Origin: Aneurinibacillus sp.
GTDB taxonomy: Bacteria > Bacillota > UBA5301 > DYFA01
Assembly: GCA_020725425.1 (NCBI GenBank)
Contig: DYFA01000004.1
Location: 46,363 to 110,362 of the forward strand
Direction: 5' to 3'
DNA length: 64,000 nt
A program made the position numbers and the translations under genes. Under the pieces are notes generated by a model. That model did no database searches. It saw only the letters and a program-made list of their open reading frames with translations, and was not told where the DNA came from. This document shows, piece after piece, positions 23,776 to 32,600 of this stretch (position 1 is its first letter; each line of letters begins with the position of its first letter).

Positions 23776-24714
23776 TTGATGCCCGTCACGCACTTGAGCC
23801 AGATAGTCGAGGAGGCCTGCCGGCTCGGGCCGGTCAAGGTGTCGGTGGCCGCCGCCGACGACGTGCATACCCTGGAAGCCATCAAGCTCGGCACCGAGGC
23901 GGGGCTCATCTCCCAGGCCTACCTCATCGGCGACGTCGGCCGCATCGTGGCTGCCGCCGGCTCCCTCGGCCTCGATCTCTCTTCCCATCAGGTGGTGGAA
24001 GCCGCGGACGACGAGACAGCCTCCCGGCTCGCCACGGAGCAGGCCTACGGGGGTGACGCCGCCCTCGTGATGAAGGGCTCCCTCCCCACCGCCTGCCTGC
24101 TCCGCACGGTCCTGGCGGCCGAGCGGGCTCGTCCCATGGAAGGCCAGGTCAAGCACCTGCTCAGCCACGTGGCGGTGATCGAGGTGCCGACCTACCACAA
24201 GCTCCTGCTCGTCACCGACGCCGGCATGGTCATCGCCCCGACGCTCGAGGAGAAGGTGCAGATGATCGAAAACGCCTGGAAGGTCGCCAAGGCTCTGGGT
24301 CTCGTCGAGCCGAAGGTGGCCGTGATCGCCGCCGTGGAGACAGTGAACCCGAAGATGCCCGCCACGGTGGAGGCGCGGCAATTGAAGGAGATGGCCCAGG
24401 CCGGGCGCTTCCCGGGGCTCGTCGTCGACGGTCCGCTGGCCCTGGACATCGCCCTCAGCGCCGAGTCAGCCCGTTATAAGGGCGTCGAAAGCCCGGTCGC
24501 CGGCGACACCGACATCTTCCTCGTCCCTACCATCGAGGTTGGCAACGTGCTCGGGAAGGCCCTGCTCTACCTGGCCCACGGCAAGATGGCTGGGATCGTG
24601 GCCGGCGCCTCTGTCCCGATCCCCTTGACTTCCCGCTCCGAGACAGCTGAGGGTAAGCTGCACTCGATCGCCCTGGCCATCCTGTACACCAGGGTTACCC
24701 GACCTGGAGCCTAG
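23776..24714 (+). CDS. ptb: Phosphate butyryltransferase family
   Basis: 312 residues; TTG 23776 lies eight bases after AAGGAGTG, with ATG 23779 as an alternative. The phosphate acetyl/butyryltransferase fold is seen in KVSVAAADDVHTLEAI, ALVMKGSLPT, ITDAG-like LLVTDAGMVIAPTLEEKVQMIENA, VDGPLALDIALS and DIFLVPTIEVGNVLGKAL. It interconverts acyl-CoA and acyl-phosphate; with the butyrate kinase 22 bases downstream it makes ATP from butyryl-CoA or branched-chain acyl-CoA, or works in the uptake direction. Confidence 0.92.
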   Translation: MMPVTHLSQIVEEACRLGPVKVSVAAADDVHTLEAIKLGTEAGLISQAYLIGDVGRIVAAAGSLGLDLSSHQVVEAADDETASRLATEQAYGGDAALVMKGSLPTACLLRTVLAAERARPMEGQVKHLLSHVAVIEVPTYHKLLLVTDAGMVIAPTLEEKVQMIENAWKVAKALGLVEPKVAVIAAVETVNPKMPATVEARQLKEMAQAGRFPGLVVDGPLALDIALSAESARYKGVESPVAGDTDIFLVPTIEVGNVLGKALLYLAHGKMAGIVAGASVPIPLTSRSETAEGKLHSIALAILYTRVTRPGA

Positions 24715-24736
24715 GACTCTTGCGGAGGTGAGACAG

Positions 24737-25819
24737 GTGCACCGGATCCTGGCGATCAACCCGGGGGCCACCTCGACCAAGATCGGCGTCTTCCTCGGCG
24801 CTGAACCGGTGTTCCAGGAGACCATCCGCCACAAGCCCGAGGAGCTGGCCCCCTTCTCCGCCGTCGCCGACCAGCTCCAGTTGCGGACCGGTCTGGTCCG
24901 GGCTGCCCTCGAGGCTCACGGCGTAGCCCTCTCCGACCTCGCCGCGGTGGTGGGGCGGGGCGGGCTGATGCGCCCGGTGTCCGGCGGGGTGTACCTGGTC
25001 GACGAGGCGATGTGCCGCGACCTGCTCCCCGGCGTCCAAGGCGAGCACGCCTCCAACCTCGGGGCCCCCATCGCCCGCCAACTGGCCCAGGAGGCGAGCC
25101 GGGCGGCCGGCCGGGCCGTCCCGGCCTTCGTGGTGGACCCCGTGGCGACCGACGAGCTGGAGCCGCTGGCCCGCTATTCCGGCCTACCCGAGCTCTCTCG
25201 CCGCAGCCTCCTGCACGCCCTGAACCACAAGGCAGTGGCCCGCCGCTTCGCCGCCGCCGCCGGGCGCCGGTACGGGGAGCTGGACCTCGTCGTGTCCCAC
25301 CTCGGCAGCGGCTTCTCGACCGCCGCGCACCGCCACGGCCGGATCGTCGACACCGTCAGCGACGAGGAGGGCTCCTTCTCGCCTGTCCGGGCTGGAGGCC
25401 TCCCCACCAGGTCGCTTGTGGAGTTGGCGACCAGCGGCCGGATCGAGAGACGGGCGCTGATCCGCCGGCTGATGCGGGAGGGGGGCCTCCGGGCCTATCT
25501 CGGCACCGACGACGCCGTGGCCGTCGAGGAGCGCATCCGCCAGGGAGACACGGCGGCGCTCGAGGTCTATCAGGCGATGGCCTACCAGGTGGCCAAGGAT
25601 ATCGGCGCCATGGCCACCGTGCTCTTCGGGAAGGTGGACGCCATCCTCCTCACCGGCGGTCTGGCCCACTCCGCCCTCCTCACCGGATGGATCGCCGACC
25701 GGGTCCGTCACCTGGCCCCGGTTCATCTCTTCCCCGGCGAGGACGAGCTTCTCGCCCTCGCCGAAGGAGCCGAGCGGGCGCTCTCCGGCGCCGAGGAAGT
25801 GAAGACGTACGCCTCCTAG
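24737..25819 (+). CDS. buk: Butyrate kinase
   Basis: 360 residues from GTG 24737, with GGAGGTGAGACAG upstream. It opens with the acetokinase-family phosphate motif ILAINPGATSTKIGVF, then GRGGLMRPVSGGVYLVD, VVSHLGSGFSTAAHRHGRIVD, the nucleotide site AILLTGGLAHSALLTGWI and a late HLFPGEDELLALAEGA. It phosphorylates butyrate or branched short-chain acids, or makes ATP in reverse. It pairs with ptb. Its TAG overlaps the TAG of the convergent FGGY kinase within a shared CTAG. Confidence 0.94.
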   Translation: MHRILAINPGATSTKIGVFLGAEPVFQETIRHKPEELAPFSAVADQLQLRTGLVRAALEAHGVALSDLAAVVGRGGLMRPVSGGVYLVDEAMCRDLLPGVQGEHASNLGAPIARQLAQEASRAAGRAVPAFVVDPVATDELEPLARYSGLPELSRRSLLHALNHKAVARRFAAAAGRRYGELDLVVSHLGSGFSTAAHRHGRIVDTVSDEEGSFSPVRAGGLPTRSLVELATSGRIERRALIRRLMREGGLRAYLGTDDAVAVEERIRQGDTAALEVYQAMAYQVAKDIGAMATVLFGKVDAILLTGGLAHSALLTGWIADRVRHLAPVHLFPGEDELLALAEGAERALSGAEEVKTYAS

Positions 25820-27351
25820 TCGTCTGACCCAGATAACGTCGCCAATTCCCCAAACACCGGGATCAGGGCTGTATACGCCTGCTGGAAGACCGCAAACAAC
25901 CGGTCGTACCGCCCGGCAAGGCTGGGGTTAGGTTGAGCCGTCTCCCTGACCGGGTTCAACTCCTCGGCCAGCAGGAAGTCCGGGAAGAGCCCGATCCCTA
26001 CGCCGCCAGCCAGGGCCGCCCCCAGGGAGGTGGCCTCGTCGAGAAACTCCAGCCGGTGAACGGGCATCTGGAAGAGGCTGGCCAGAATCTGTCGCCAGAG
26101 TGTCCCTTTGGCCCCGCCGCCGATCACCCGCATGGCCTCGATGGGCACGTGAGCCCGGAAAACTTCAAGGATGATTCTGAGGTTCATTGAGACGCCCTCC
26201 AGCACAGCCCTTATCAGGTGGGCCCGCCGGTGGCTCGGGGTGAGGCCGATAAAGGTCCCTCGGGCGTACGGGTTCCAGTGTGGGCTGCGTTCGCCGAGCA
26301 GGTAAGGCAGGTAAATCAGGTTGTCAGCCCCCGGCGGCACCTTGCCCGCCTCCAGGTTCATCAGGTCGTAGGCGCTGAGCCCGAGCTTCGCGGCGGCCTC
26401 CGCCTCCGCCTGACAGAGAGCATCCCTCATCCAGGCGTACGATCCTCCGGCCGCCTGCATCGTGCCGGTAGGTGAGTACATCTCCGGGTCCAGGTGGATC
26501 CAATTGAAGGTCCGCATCTGCGCGTCGAATATGGGCTCACGGGTGGCGAGGCCGATCCAGGAGGAGGAGCCGATATAGTTGTAGGCCGCGCCTTCCCGCA
26601 CCACTCCGGCTCCGGCGGCGGCGCAGGAGCCATCGCCGCCGCCGATGACCACCGGAGTCCCGGCGGCCAGCCCCGTAGCCTGGGCGGCGGTCGCCGTAAC
26701 CTTCCCGGCGACCTCGGTCGACGGGTGGGGTTCCGGGAGCTTGCCAGGGTCGATTCCAGTAGCCTTGAGGATCTCCGGCGACCAGGTCCGGCGGGTCAGG
26801 TCGAACAGGTTCATGCCGCAGGCGTCGGAGTAGTCGGTCACCCAGGCGCCGGTCAGCCGGCTGATGATGAAGTCCTTGGCGTGCAGGAACTTGTACGCTT
26901 CGGCGTACACCTGCGGCGCATTGTGTTTGAGCCAGGCCATCTTCGCCGCGGAGTAGGTTGGGCTGACCCGGTGACCGGTGGTGCGGTAGACGAACTCGAG
27001 TCCCAGCTCTGTCTCAAGTTTCCGGGCCTCTTCAATCCCCCGCTGGTCCGCCCAAATGAGAGAGCGGTACAGCGGCCGGGCGTCGACGTCCACCGGAAGG
27101 CAACCCATCATCTGGCCGCTGAAGGTTACGCACGCCACCTCGGTCGGCTTGACCTTGGCTTTCGCCAAAAGCTCCCGGGTGGTGCCCACGACCGCCTCCC
27201 ACCACGCCTCAGGGTCCTGTTCGACCCACCCGGGCTGCGGGTAATACGTCTCGTAGCCGGCAAAGGCGCTGGCCACAAGCTTCCCCTGGCGGTCGTAAAG
27301 CGATGCCTTGTTTCCGCTGGTTCCCAGGTCATGGGCCAGGATGTAGTCCAC
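25816..27351 (-). CDS. FGGY-family sugar kinase, xylulokinase-like
   Basis: About 511 residues from GTG 27351 (GGAGG eight bases before); a start at 27378 is possible. The FGGY N-domain motif is YILAHDLGTSGNKASLYD, with VTFSGQMMGCLPVD, catalytic-Asp region CGMNLFDLTRRTW, adenosine-site VVIGGGDGSCAAAGAGVV, YLLGERSPHWNPYARGTFIGL and RVIGGGAKGTLWRQILA. These best match xylulokinases, but the FGGY family covers many ketoses and polyols. It is the last gene of the ten-gene sugar operon and presumably phosphorylates the ketose made by the adjacent isomerase. Confidence 0.88.
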   Translation of the reverse strand: MDYILAHDLGTSGNKASLYDRQGKLVASAFAGYETYYPQPGWVEQDPEAWWEAVVGTTRELLAKAKVKPTEVACVTFSGQMMGCLPVDVDARPLYRSLIWADQRGIEEARKLETELGLEFVYRTTGHRVSPTYSAAKMAWLKHNAPQVYAEAYKFLHAKDFIISRLTGAWVTDYSDACGMNLFDLTRRTWSPEILKATGIDPGKLPEPHPSTEVAGKVTATAAQATGLAAGTPVVIGGGDGSCAAAGAGVVREGAAYNYIGSSSWIGLATREPIFDAQMRTFNWIHLDPEMYSPTGTMQAAGGSYAWMRDALCQAEAEAAAKLGLSAYDLMNLEAGKVPPGADNLIYLPYLLGERSPHWNPYARGTFIGLTPSHRRAHLIRAVLEGVSMNLRIILEVFRAHVPIEAMRVIGGGAKGTLWRQILASLFQMPVHRLEFLDEATSLGAALAGGVGIGLFPDFLLAEELNPVRETAQPNPSLAGRYDRLFAVFQQAYTALIPVFGELATLSGSDD

Positions 27352-27381
27352 CGTCGTCACCTCCGACTGGTCTGGCACCGC

Positions 27382-28731
27382 TCACCGCTTTGCCATCACG
27401 ATCGGCCGTACACCGACCAGTTCACAGAAATCGACGAGTTCCTGCCTCACATCCCCGTATCCCACCACCATGTGGTTGGAGCGGAGATTGTGGTAGAAGT
27501 CCCCTGGATCGCAGTCCAGCCTGATGAAGGCCTGGGGCCAGATGTCTCTGACTTCGGCGAAGACCTGCTTAGGCTCTTCAAAGGCCTCTCCGCCCGCAAT
27601 CTGCATCACGTACTCCCCTTTGATGCGACTGAACGCCCCGAAGGTGACTACTCCCGGCTTGCAGCAGAAGGTGGGGCAGGCACCGCGGGCCCGGCCCATA
27701 TACTCGTACTGGTAGCCCCAATCAACGTCCTTCCTGCTCCGCGCCAGGGAAGTGGGCATGGTTCCACAGTTGATCAGCCTCGCCACCCTTGCGGCCTTGT
27801 CCACCATATTCACGTCGGCGAAGATAGCCGGCTGACCGGTCAAGATGTTCAAGACCTTCATCGCGATCGCGGCGTTGATGTCGCTCTGGCAAGCGGTAAC
27901 AATGCCGTCGTCGTTGATCAGGGCTATCGCCAGGCAGCACGAAGTGTAAGTGTTGATCACCTCTTCGAGGCACTTGACTCCGATGAAGTCGAACTCATAT
28001 TCCTCTACCAGCCGTTTGAGAGCCAGATACACCTTGATCGAACGCACCATCACTTCGTCCGGCACACTGATCTTCCCGAAGGTCCGCTTGATCTCTTCAT
28101 ACAGGGGCCGGGCTTCCTCATCTGGCGTTCCCCTGGCGGCGTCCACGAGGCGCAACTGATCAAGGTGCTCAATTTCGATCCCGAAGACTCTCTTCACCTG
28201 GAGGGGATCCGCCGTCGCCGGGTACATCCCGATGCTGCGCCCGCCGATCAGCCCGAATCGCGAACCGTCCAGGATCTTCACCGCCATAGCGGCCCGGGCG
28301 AAGATCTGGACCTCGTCCAAGGTCTCCGGATCCCCAGGTGTTCCATACACCAACTTATGCTTCATCCCCAGCTCGTCCAGGGAGCCATGGAGCACGTTGG
28401 CCCCCACCGAAGAGAAGGAGGCCGGCTCCGGAATGCCCCAGATCACCGTCGGCAGGGCTATCTGCCTCATCGCGGTGACTACGTCGGGGGCTGAGATCCA
28501 CGTGCCGACCAGGTACACCAGGCAGTCCGCCTCTTGGTCCCTGGCCGCCCGGGCGGCGGCGAGCACGTCGCGGCCCGTCAGCCTCAGGCCACCTTCCCCC
28601 ACCAAGTCGAGTCCCCGTTTCACCAGGCTGGCCCGGGCAGTGGAAGCGAACTGCTCGGCCAGGTCCAGCCGCTCCCCCGCCAGCGAGACAGGGATCAATC
28701 CAACCTTCGGCATCCTTGTGGACACCGTCAT
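27382..28731 (-). CDS. L-fucose/L-arabinose isomerase-superfamily protein with altered metal ligand
   Basis: 449 residues resembling the FucI/AraA superfamily: VIWGIPEPASFSSVGANVL, RFGLIGGRSIGMYP, DFIGVKCLEEV, GIVTACQSDINAAIAMKVLNILTG, AIFADVNMVD and SNHMVVGYGDVRQELVDF. In relatives the segment is ACExD, with the Glu a metal ligand; here it is Q282. The later Asp (FADVN) and His (SNHMV) are kept. It should convert an aldose to a ketose for the following kinase, unless the Glu to Gln change altered or removed catalysis. It sits 15 bases after the aminotransferase gene and 30 before the kinase. Confidence 0.8.
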   Translation of the reverse strand: MTVSTRMPKVGLIPVSLAGERLDLAEQFASTARASLVKRGLDLVGEGGLRLTGRDVLAAARAARDQEADCLVYLVGTWISAPDVVTAMRQIALPTVIWGIPEPASFSSVGANVLHGSLDELGMKHKLVYGTPGDPETLDEVQIFARAAMAVKILDGSRFGLIGGRSIGMYPATADPLQVKRVFGIEIEHLDQLRLVDAARGTPDEEARPLYEEIKRTFGKISVPDEVMVRSIKVYLALKRLVEEYEFDFIGVKCLEEVINTYTSCCLAIALINDDGIVTACQSDINAAIAMKVLNILTGQPAIFADVNMVDKAARVARLINCGTMPTSLARSRKDVDWGYQYEYMGRARGACPTFCCKPGVVTFGAFSRIKGEYVMQIAGGEAFEEPKQVFAEVRDIWPQAFIRLDCDPGDFYHNLRSNHMVVGYGDVRQELVDFCELVGVRPIVMAKR

Positions 28732-28746
28732 CCCTCCCCCACCAGA

Positions 28747-30144
28747 TTAGCGCCGTTCAACTTCGCCGAGGGAGCGGTCGAGGACGTCGATCACCGTGTC
28801 GATCTCGCTCCGCTCGATGACGTAGGGCGGCATGAACGTCATCCGGTTGCCGTAGTAGGAAGCCCGGCAAATCAGAACGCCGTACTCCAACGCCCGGCTG
28901 AGGACCCGGACCGTCTCCTCGTCCGCCGGTTCTTTCGTCTTTCTGTCCCTGACCAGCTCCAAGCCGAGACCGAGCCCTAACCCTTGGACGTCACCGATCA
29001 GTCGGTGACGACCCTGGAGTTCCCTCAACCCGTCGAGGAAGTACTTCCCCATCTCTTCGCAACGCTGCAGGAGGTCTCGCCGCTTTATCTCGCGGATCAC
29101 AGTCAGGGCAGCCCGACATCCCACGGCGTTTCCGTGCCAGGTACCCATGTGTTTGTCCGGTCGGTCGGCCCAGGCATCAAAGACGTGCCTTCGGCCGATC
29201 ACCGCCGAGAGCGGCCAGACTCCGCCGGATAAGGCTTTGGAAACGGTTATCAGGTCCGGCGTCACCCCGTAGTGTTCAATGCAGAACCACTTCCCGGTAC
29301 GCCCCATTCCGATCGCAATCTCGTCGTCGATGAACACGATGCCGTAGTCGTCACAGATTTGTCGCAAGCCCTTGAAGTATTCCTTGGGCGGGTACAGGCC
29401 GCCGCCGTGGAATTGCGCCGGCTCTATTATCAACGTTGATACGAGATTGGTCCTGGTGACTGGGTCGTAAATCCCATACTCCGGCGATTCGAACATTCTT
29501 CTGAGATATTTGAGGCAGTACAACTCGCAGTCTGGATACTGCCGGTCGAAGTAACAGCGGTAGCAGTAGGGATACGGTACTCTGATCACCCTGTTGGCGA
29601 TGGACGGGAAACGCTCCCGGAAATACGCGTTCGGTGCGACGGACACGGCGCCGATCGTCCGCCCGTGATACCCGCCAAAGAACGAGATGATGTCGTGCTG
29701 CGGGTCGGGGGTTGCGTATTCGGCGATTTCCAGAGCCAAGTCAACTGCTGGTCCGCCCCCGACTTCGAAATGAACCCGGCCTTCCTTCATGTCCCCCGGG
29801 GCGATACCCACCAGTTCCTTGACGAGTTGCACTCGGGGAACGTTCGGCATATCCGAGATGTGCATCAACGTTCGCATCTGATCTTCCACTTCATCGATCA
29901 GCTCTTTGGGGGCATGCCCCAGGCAGGAAGCGGCAAAAGGGCCATAGGTATCGATGTATTCGTTGCCATCCACATCCCAGACCGATACCCCGGCCATCCG
30001 CTCAAAGACGGGGAGCCTCTCCGGAGAGTCGTAGGTGCAACGCCAGAAGGTGCCGGCGGACTCATAGCGGAAGAGGTCTTCCTTGAGCGCCCGCGATCTT
30101 TCACCGGGCACCTGCCGGAACTCCCCCGGCTTCTTGCCTCCCAT
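28747..30144 (-). CDS. Class III PLP aminotransferase (copy 1)
   Basis: 465 residues of fold-type I, class III. The sequence shows VWDVDGNEYIDTYGPFAASCLGH, FFGGYHGRTIGAVSVAP, IIEPAQFHGGG, VFIDDEIAIGMGRTGKWF and the PLP lysine K303 in TVSKALSGGVWPLSAVIG, then MGTWHGNAVGCRAALTVI. Inserted after VIRVPYPY is a four-cysteine element (CYRC followed by CELYC ten residues on). Class III enzymes act on omega- or side-chain amino groups. The next gene upstream is a close paralogue, so the two may form a heteromer or have split substrates. Confidence 0.9.
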   Translation of the reverse strand: MGGKKPGEFRQVPGERSRALKEDLFRYESAGTFWRCTYDSPERLPVFERMAGVSVWDVDGNEYIDTYGPFAASCLGHAPKELIDEVEDQMRTLMHISDMPNVPRVQLVKELVGIAPGDMKEGRVHFEVGGGPAVDLALEIAEYATPDPQHDIISFFGGYHGRTIGAVSVAPNAYFRERFPSIANRVIRVPYPYCYRCYFDRQYPDCELYCLKYLRRMFESPEYGIYDPVTRTNLVSTLIIEPAQFHGGGLYPPKEYFKGLRQICDDYGIVFIDDEIAIGMGRTGKWFCIEHYGVTPDLITVSKALSGGVWPLSAVIGRRHVFDAWADRPDKHMGTWHGNAVGCRAALTVIREIKRRDLLQRCEEMGKYFLDGLRELQGRHRLIGDVQGLGLGLGLELVRDRKTKEPADEETVRVLSRALEYGVLICRASYYGNRMTFMPPYVIERSEIDTVIDVLDRSLGEVERR

Positions 30145-30163
30145 GGCAAATCACTCCCTTGCT

Positions 30164-31564
30164 TTACAGACCTCGTTCTACTATGGACAGCGATTCATCC
30201 AAGACCCTGAGGATGGTGTCTATCTCCTCCCGGGTGATGACATAAGGGGGCATAAAGGTCATCCGATTGCCGTAGTAGGCGGCGCGGCAGATCAACACTC
30301 CCCGCCGGAGTGCCTCGGTTATCACGGCAACCGTCGCGTCCGCCGCCGGTTCCTTGGTCCTCCGGTCCTTGACCAGCTCCATGCTCAAGCCAAGACCTAT
30401 GCCGGACACCTCTCCGACAAGGCGATGGCGGGTCTGCAACTCCTTGAGCCCTTCCAAGAAGTAGCCGCCGAGCATGCGACAGCGTTCCAGCAGGTTGCGT
30501 TCCTTGATCTCCCGTATGACCGTCAGTGCGGCCCGGCATCCCACGGGATCCCCGTGCCAGGTTCCCATATGCTTGTCCGGTCGTTCATCCCAGACAGCAA
30601 AGATCTCCCTCCGTGCGATCACCGCAGATAACGGCCAGATCCCGCCCGACAGCGCCTTGGAAGTCACGATGACGTCGGGTACTGTGTCGAAGGCTTCGCA
30701 GGCGAACCAGTAGCCGCTTCTCCCGATTCCGATAGCGATCTCGTCATCCACAAAGACGATCCCGTACTTGTCGCACAACTCGCGCAGTCTGGGATAGAAC
30801 TCCTTGGGGGGCACGATTCCGCCGCTGTGAAACTGGGTCGGTTCGACAATCAAGGTTGAGACGAGGTTGGTTCCCGTCTTAGGATCATAGAGTCCGAACT
30901 CGGGTGACTCGAAGAGTTTGGCGAGGTACCTGGTGCAGAACATGTCGCAGGCGGGATACTCCTTCTCGAAGAGGCAGCGATAGCAGTAGGGATAAGGTAC
31001 TCTCACCACCTGAGCTGAGATCGACGGGACTCTCTCGCGGTTGTAGACGTTCGCCGCCACCGATACGCTTCCGATCGTTCGTCCGTGGTAGCCGCCGAAG
31101 AACGAGATGATGTCGTGTTGCGGATGGGGCGTATAGTACTCCGCCAGCTTCAGAGCGAGGTCGACCGCTCCCCCTCCCCCGATCTCGAACTGGACTTTGC
31201 CTTGCCCGAGCTCACCCGGGGCAATGCTCACCAGTTCCTGAGCCAGCAGCGCCCGCGGCGGGTTGGGCATGTCCGCTACGTGCATCAGTGAATTGATCTG
31301 GTCCTCGACCTCGGCAATCAGTTCCTTCGGCCTGTAACCCAAGCAGGAAGCAGCGTAGGCGCCAAACGTCTCGAGGTAGACGTTGCCGTCCACATCGGTC
31401 ACATAAACCCCGTCCATGGACTGGAACACCGGACACCGGCCCGGACCGTCGAAGTGCGCCCGGTAAGAGGTGCCCCCCGATTCGAATCGGTTGAGCAGAT
31501 CGCGAAAGTATTGCGATCTGTCGCCAGGGACTTCCCGCACCTCACCCGGCAACTTGTTGGCCAT
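30164..31564 (-). CDS. Class III PLP aminotransferase (copy 2)
   Basis: 466 residues, alignable end to end with copy 1 without large gaps: same N-terminus (GEVREVPGDRSQYFRDLLNRFESGG), same FFGGYHGRTIGSVSVAANVY, VFVDDEIAIGIGRSGYWF, K303 in TSKALSGGIWPLSAVI, and the same four-cysteine insertion (PYCYRCLFEKEYPACDMFC). The duplication is clearly old, with many changes spread throughout. It lies 19 bases before copy 1 and 25 after the permease gene. Substrate unknown; context suggests amino transfer to or from a sugar-derived compound. Confidence 0.9.
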   Translation of the reverse strand: MANKLPGEVREVPGDRSQYFRDLLNRFESGGTSYRAHFDGPGRCPVFQSMDGVYVTDVDGNVYLETFGAYAASCLGYRPKELIAEVEDQINSLMHVADMPNPPRALLAQELVSIAPGELGQGKVQFEIGGGGAVDLALKLAEYYTPHPQHDIISFFGGYHGRTIGSVSVAANVYNRERVPSISAQVVRVPYPYCYRCLFEKEYPACDMFCTRYLAKLFESPEFGLYDPKTGTNLVSTLIVEPTQFHSGGIVPPKEFYPRLRELCDKYGIVFVDDEIAIGIGRSGYWFACEAFDTVPDVIVTSKALSGGIWPLSAVIARREIFAVWDERPDKHMGTWHGDPVGCRAALTVIREIKERNLLERCRMLGGYFLEGLKELQTRHRLVGEVSGIGLGLSMELVKDRRTKEPAADATVAVITEALRRGVLICRAAYYGNRMTFMPPYVITREEIDTILRVLDESLSIVERGL

Positions 31565-31589
31565 AAGTCACTCCCCCTTACCCTCGCTT

Positions 31590-32600
31590 TCAGACGTCGC
31601 GGTACTTCTTGCGCCACCGGTCGAACTGAATGGCAAAGACGATCACTGCACCCTGGACAATGTACTGAAAATCGGCGGAGATTCCGAGCAGCACCATTCC
31701 GTTGGTCAGGGTAGCCATCAACAGCACGCCCAGCAAGGTTCCGGCGATTGTTCCCTCTCCGCCGGACAGGCTGGTCCCCCCGAGAACCACGGCGGCAATA
31801 GCGTTCAGTTCGGCCCCTCTGCCCGCCGACGGCAGGCCGGTGTACAACCGTGCGGCGTAGATCATCGCCCCCACTGAGGCGAAAAGGCCGGAAAGCACAT
31901 ACGCCCATGTGATCACCGTGTGGATTCGGATGCCCGACAGCCGGGCGGCTTCGAGGTTGCCGCCGACAGCGTAGACGTCACGGCCGAAGTGAGTCTTGGA
32001 CAGGATGACATACGAAATGAGGAAAACCACGAGGGCCACAATGATCGGGAAGGGTATCCCAAAGATCTTGGCCGATCCCAGCAGCAAAAACCTGCTCTCT
32101 ATCGGGATCCCGATCGGATACCCCTTGCTGTATACCAAGGCTACCCCCCGGGCCGCAGTCATCAGCGCAAGCGTGCTGATGAACGGAGGCACTGCCCCCT
32201 TCGTTATGAGGAACCCGTTTGTCCAACCCACAAGCGCGCCGGAAAGAAGCCCCACCACTAGGCCGACCAAGGGAGGAGCCCCCCTTCTCAGGACGTCGGC
32301 CACCAGAATGCCGGAAAAGGCGAAGACCGACGACACCGACAGGTCGATCCCTCCGGTGAGGATAACAAAGGTCATTCCGCAGGCGACAATCAAGAGAATA
32401 CACATCTCAAGGGCCAAGCCGAGCATGTTGTCGACGGTGAGAAAGCGAGGCGTTATCAGGGTCATGGCGGCAAACACGATGGCCACCAGGAAGGGAAGCC
32501 CGCCTCTGGCTATGGAGGATTTGGCCCAATGCCAAATATGCCAGTTTCGAGAGGGCGTCGCCGGATCAGCAACGCCGATGGGACCCTCACCCTGCAACAT
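31590..32600 (-). CDS. Ribose-type ABC transporter permease
   Basis: 336 residues with eight to ten hydrophobic segments. Typical RbsC-family features are FVILTGGIDLSVSSVFAFSGI, TNGFLITKGAVPPFISTLALMTAARGVALVYSKG, HFGRDVYAVGGNLEAARLSGIRI and AAVVLGGTSLSGGEGTIAGTLLGVLLMATLTNGM. It forms the membrane channel for the adjacent ATPase and binding protein. The start overlaps the ATPase gene by 14 bases, so translation is probably coupled. Confidence 0.95.
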   Translation of the reverse strand: MLQGEGPIGVADPATPSRNWHIWHWAKSSIARGGLPFLVAIVFAAMTLITPRFLTVDNMLGLALEMCILLIVACGMTFVILTGGIDLSVSSVFAFSGILVADVLRRGAPPLVGLVVGLLSGALVGWTNGFLITKGAVPPFISTLALMTAARGVALVYSKGYPIGIPIESRFLLLGSAKIFGIPFPIIVALVVFLISYVILSKTHFGRDVYAVGGNLEAARLSGIRIHTVITWAYVLSGLFASVGAMIYAARLYTGLPSAGRGAELNAIAAVVLGGTSLSGGEGTIAGTLLGVLLMATLTNGMVLLGISADFQYIVQGAVIVFAIQFDRWRKKYRDV

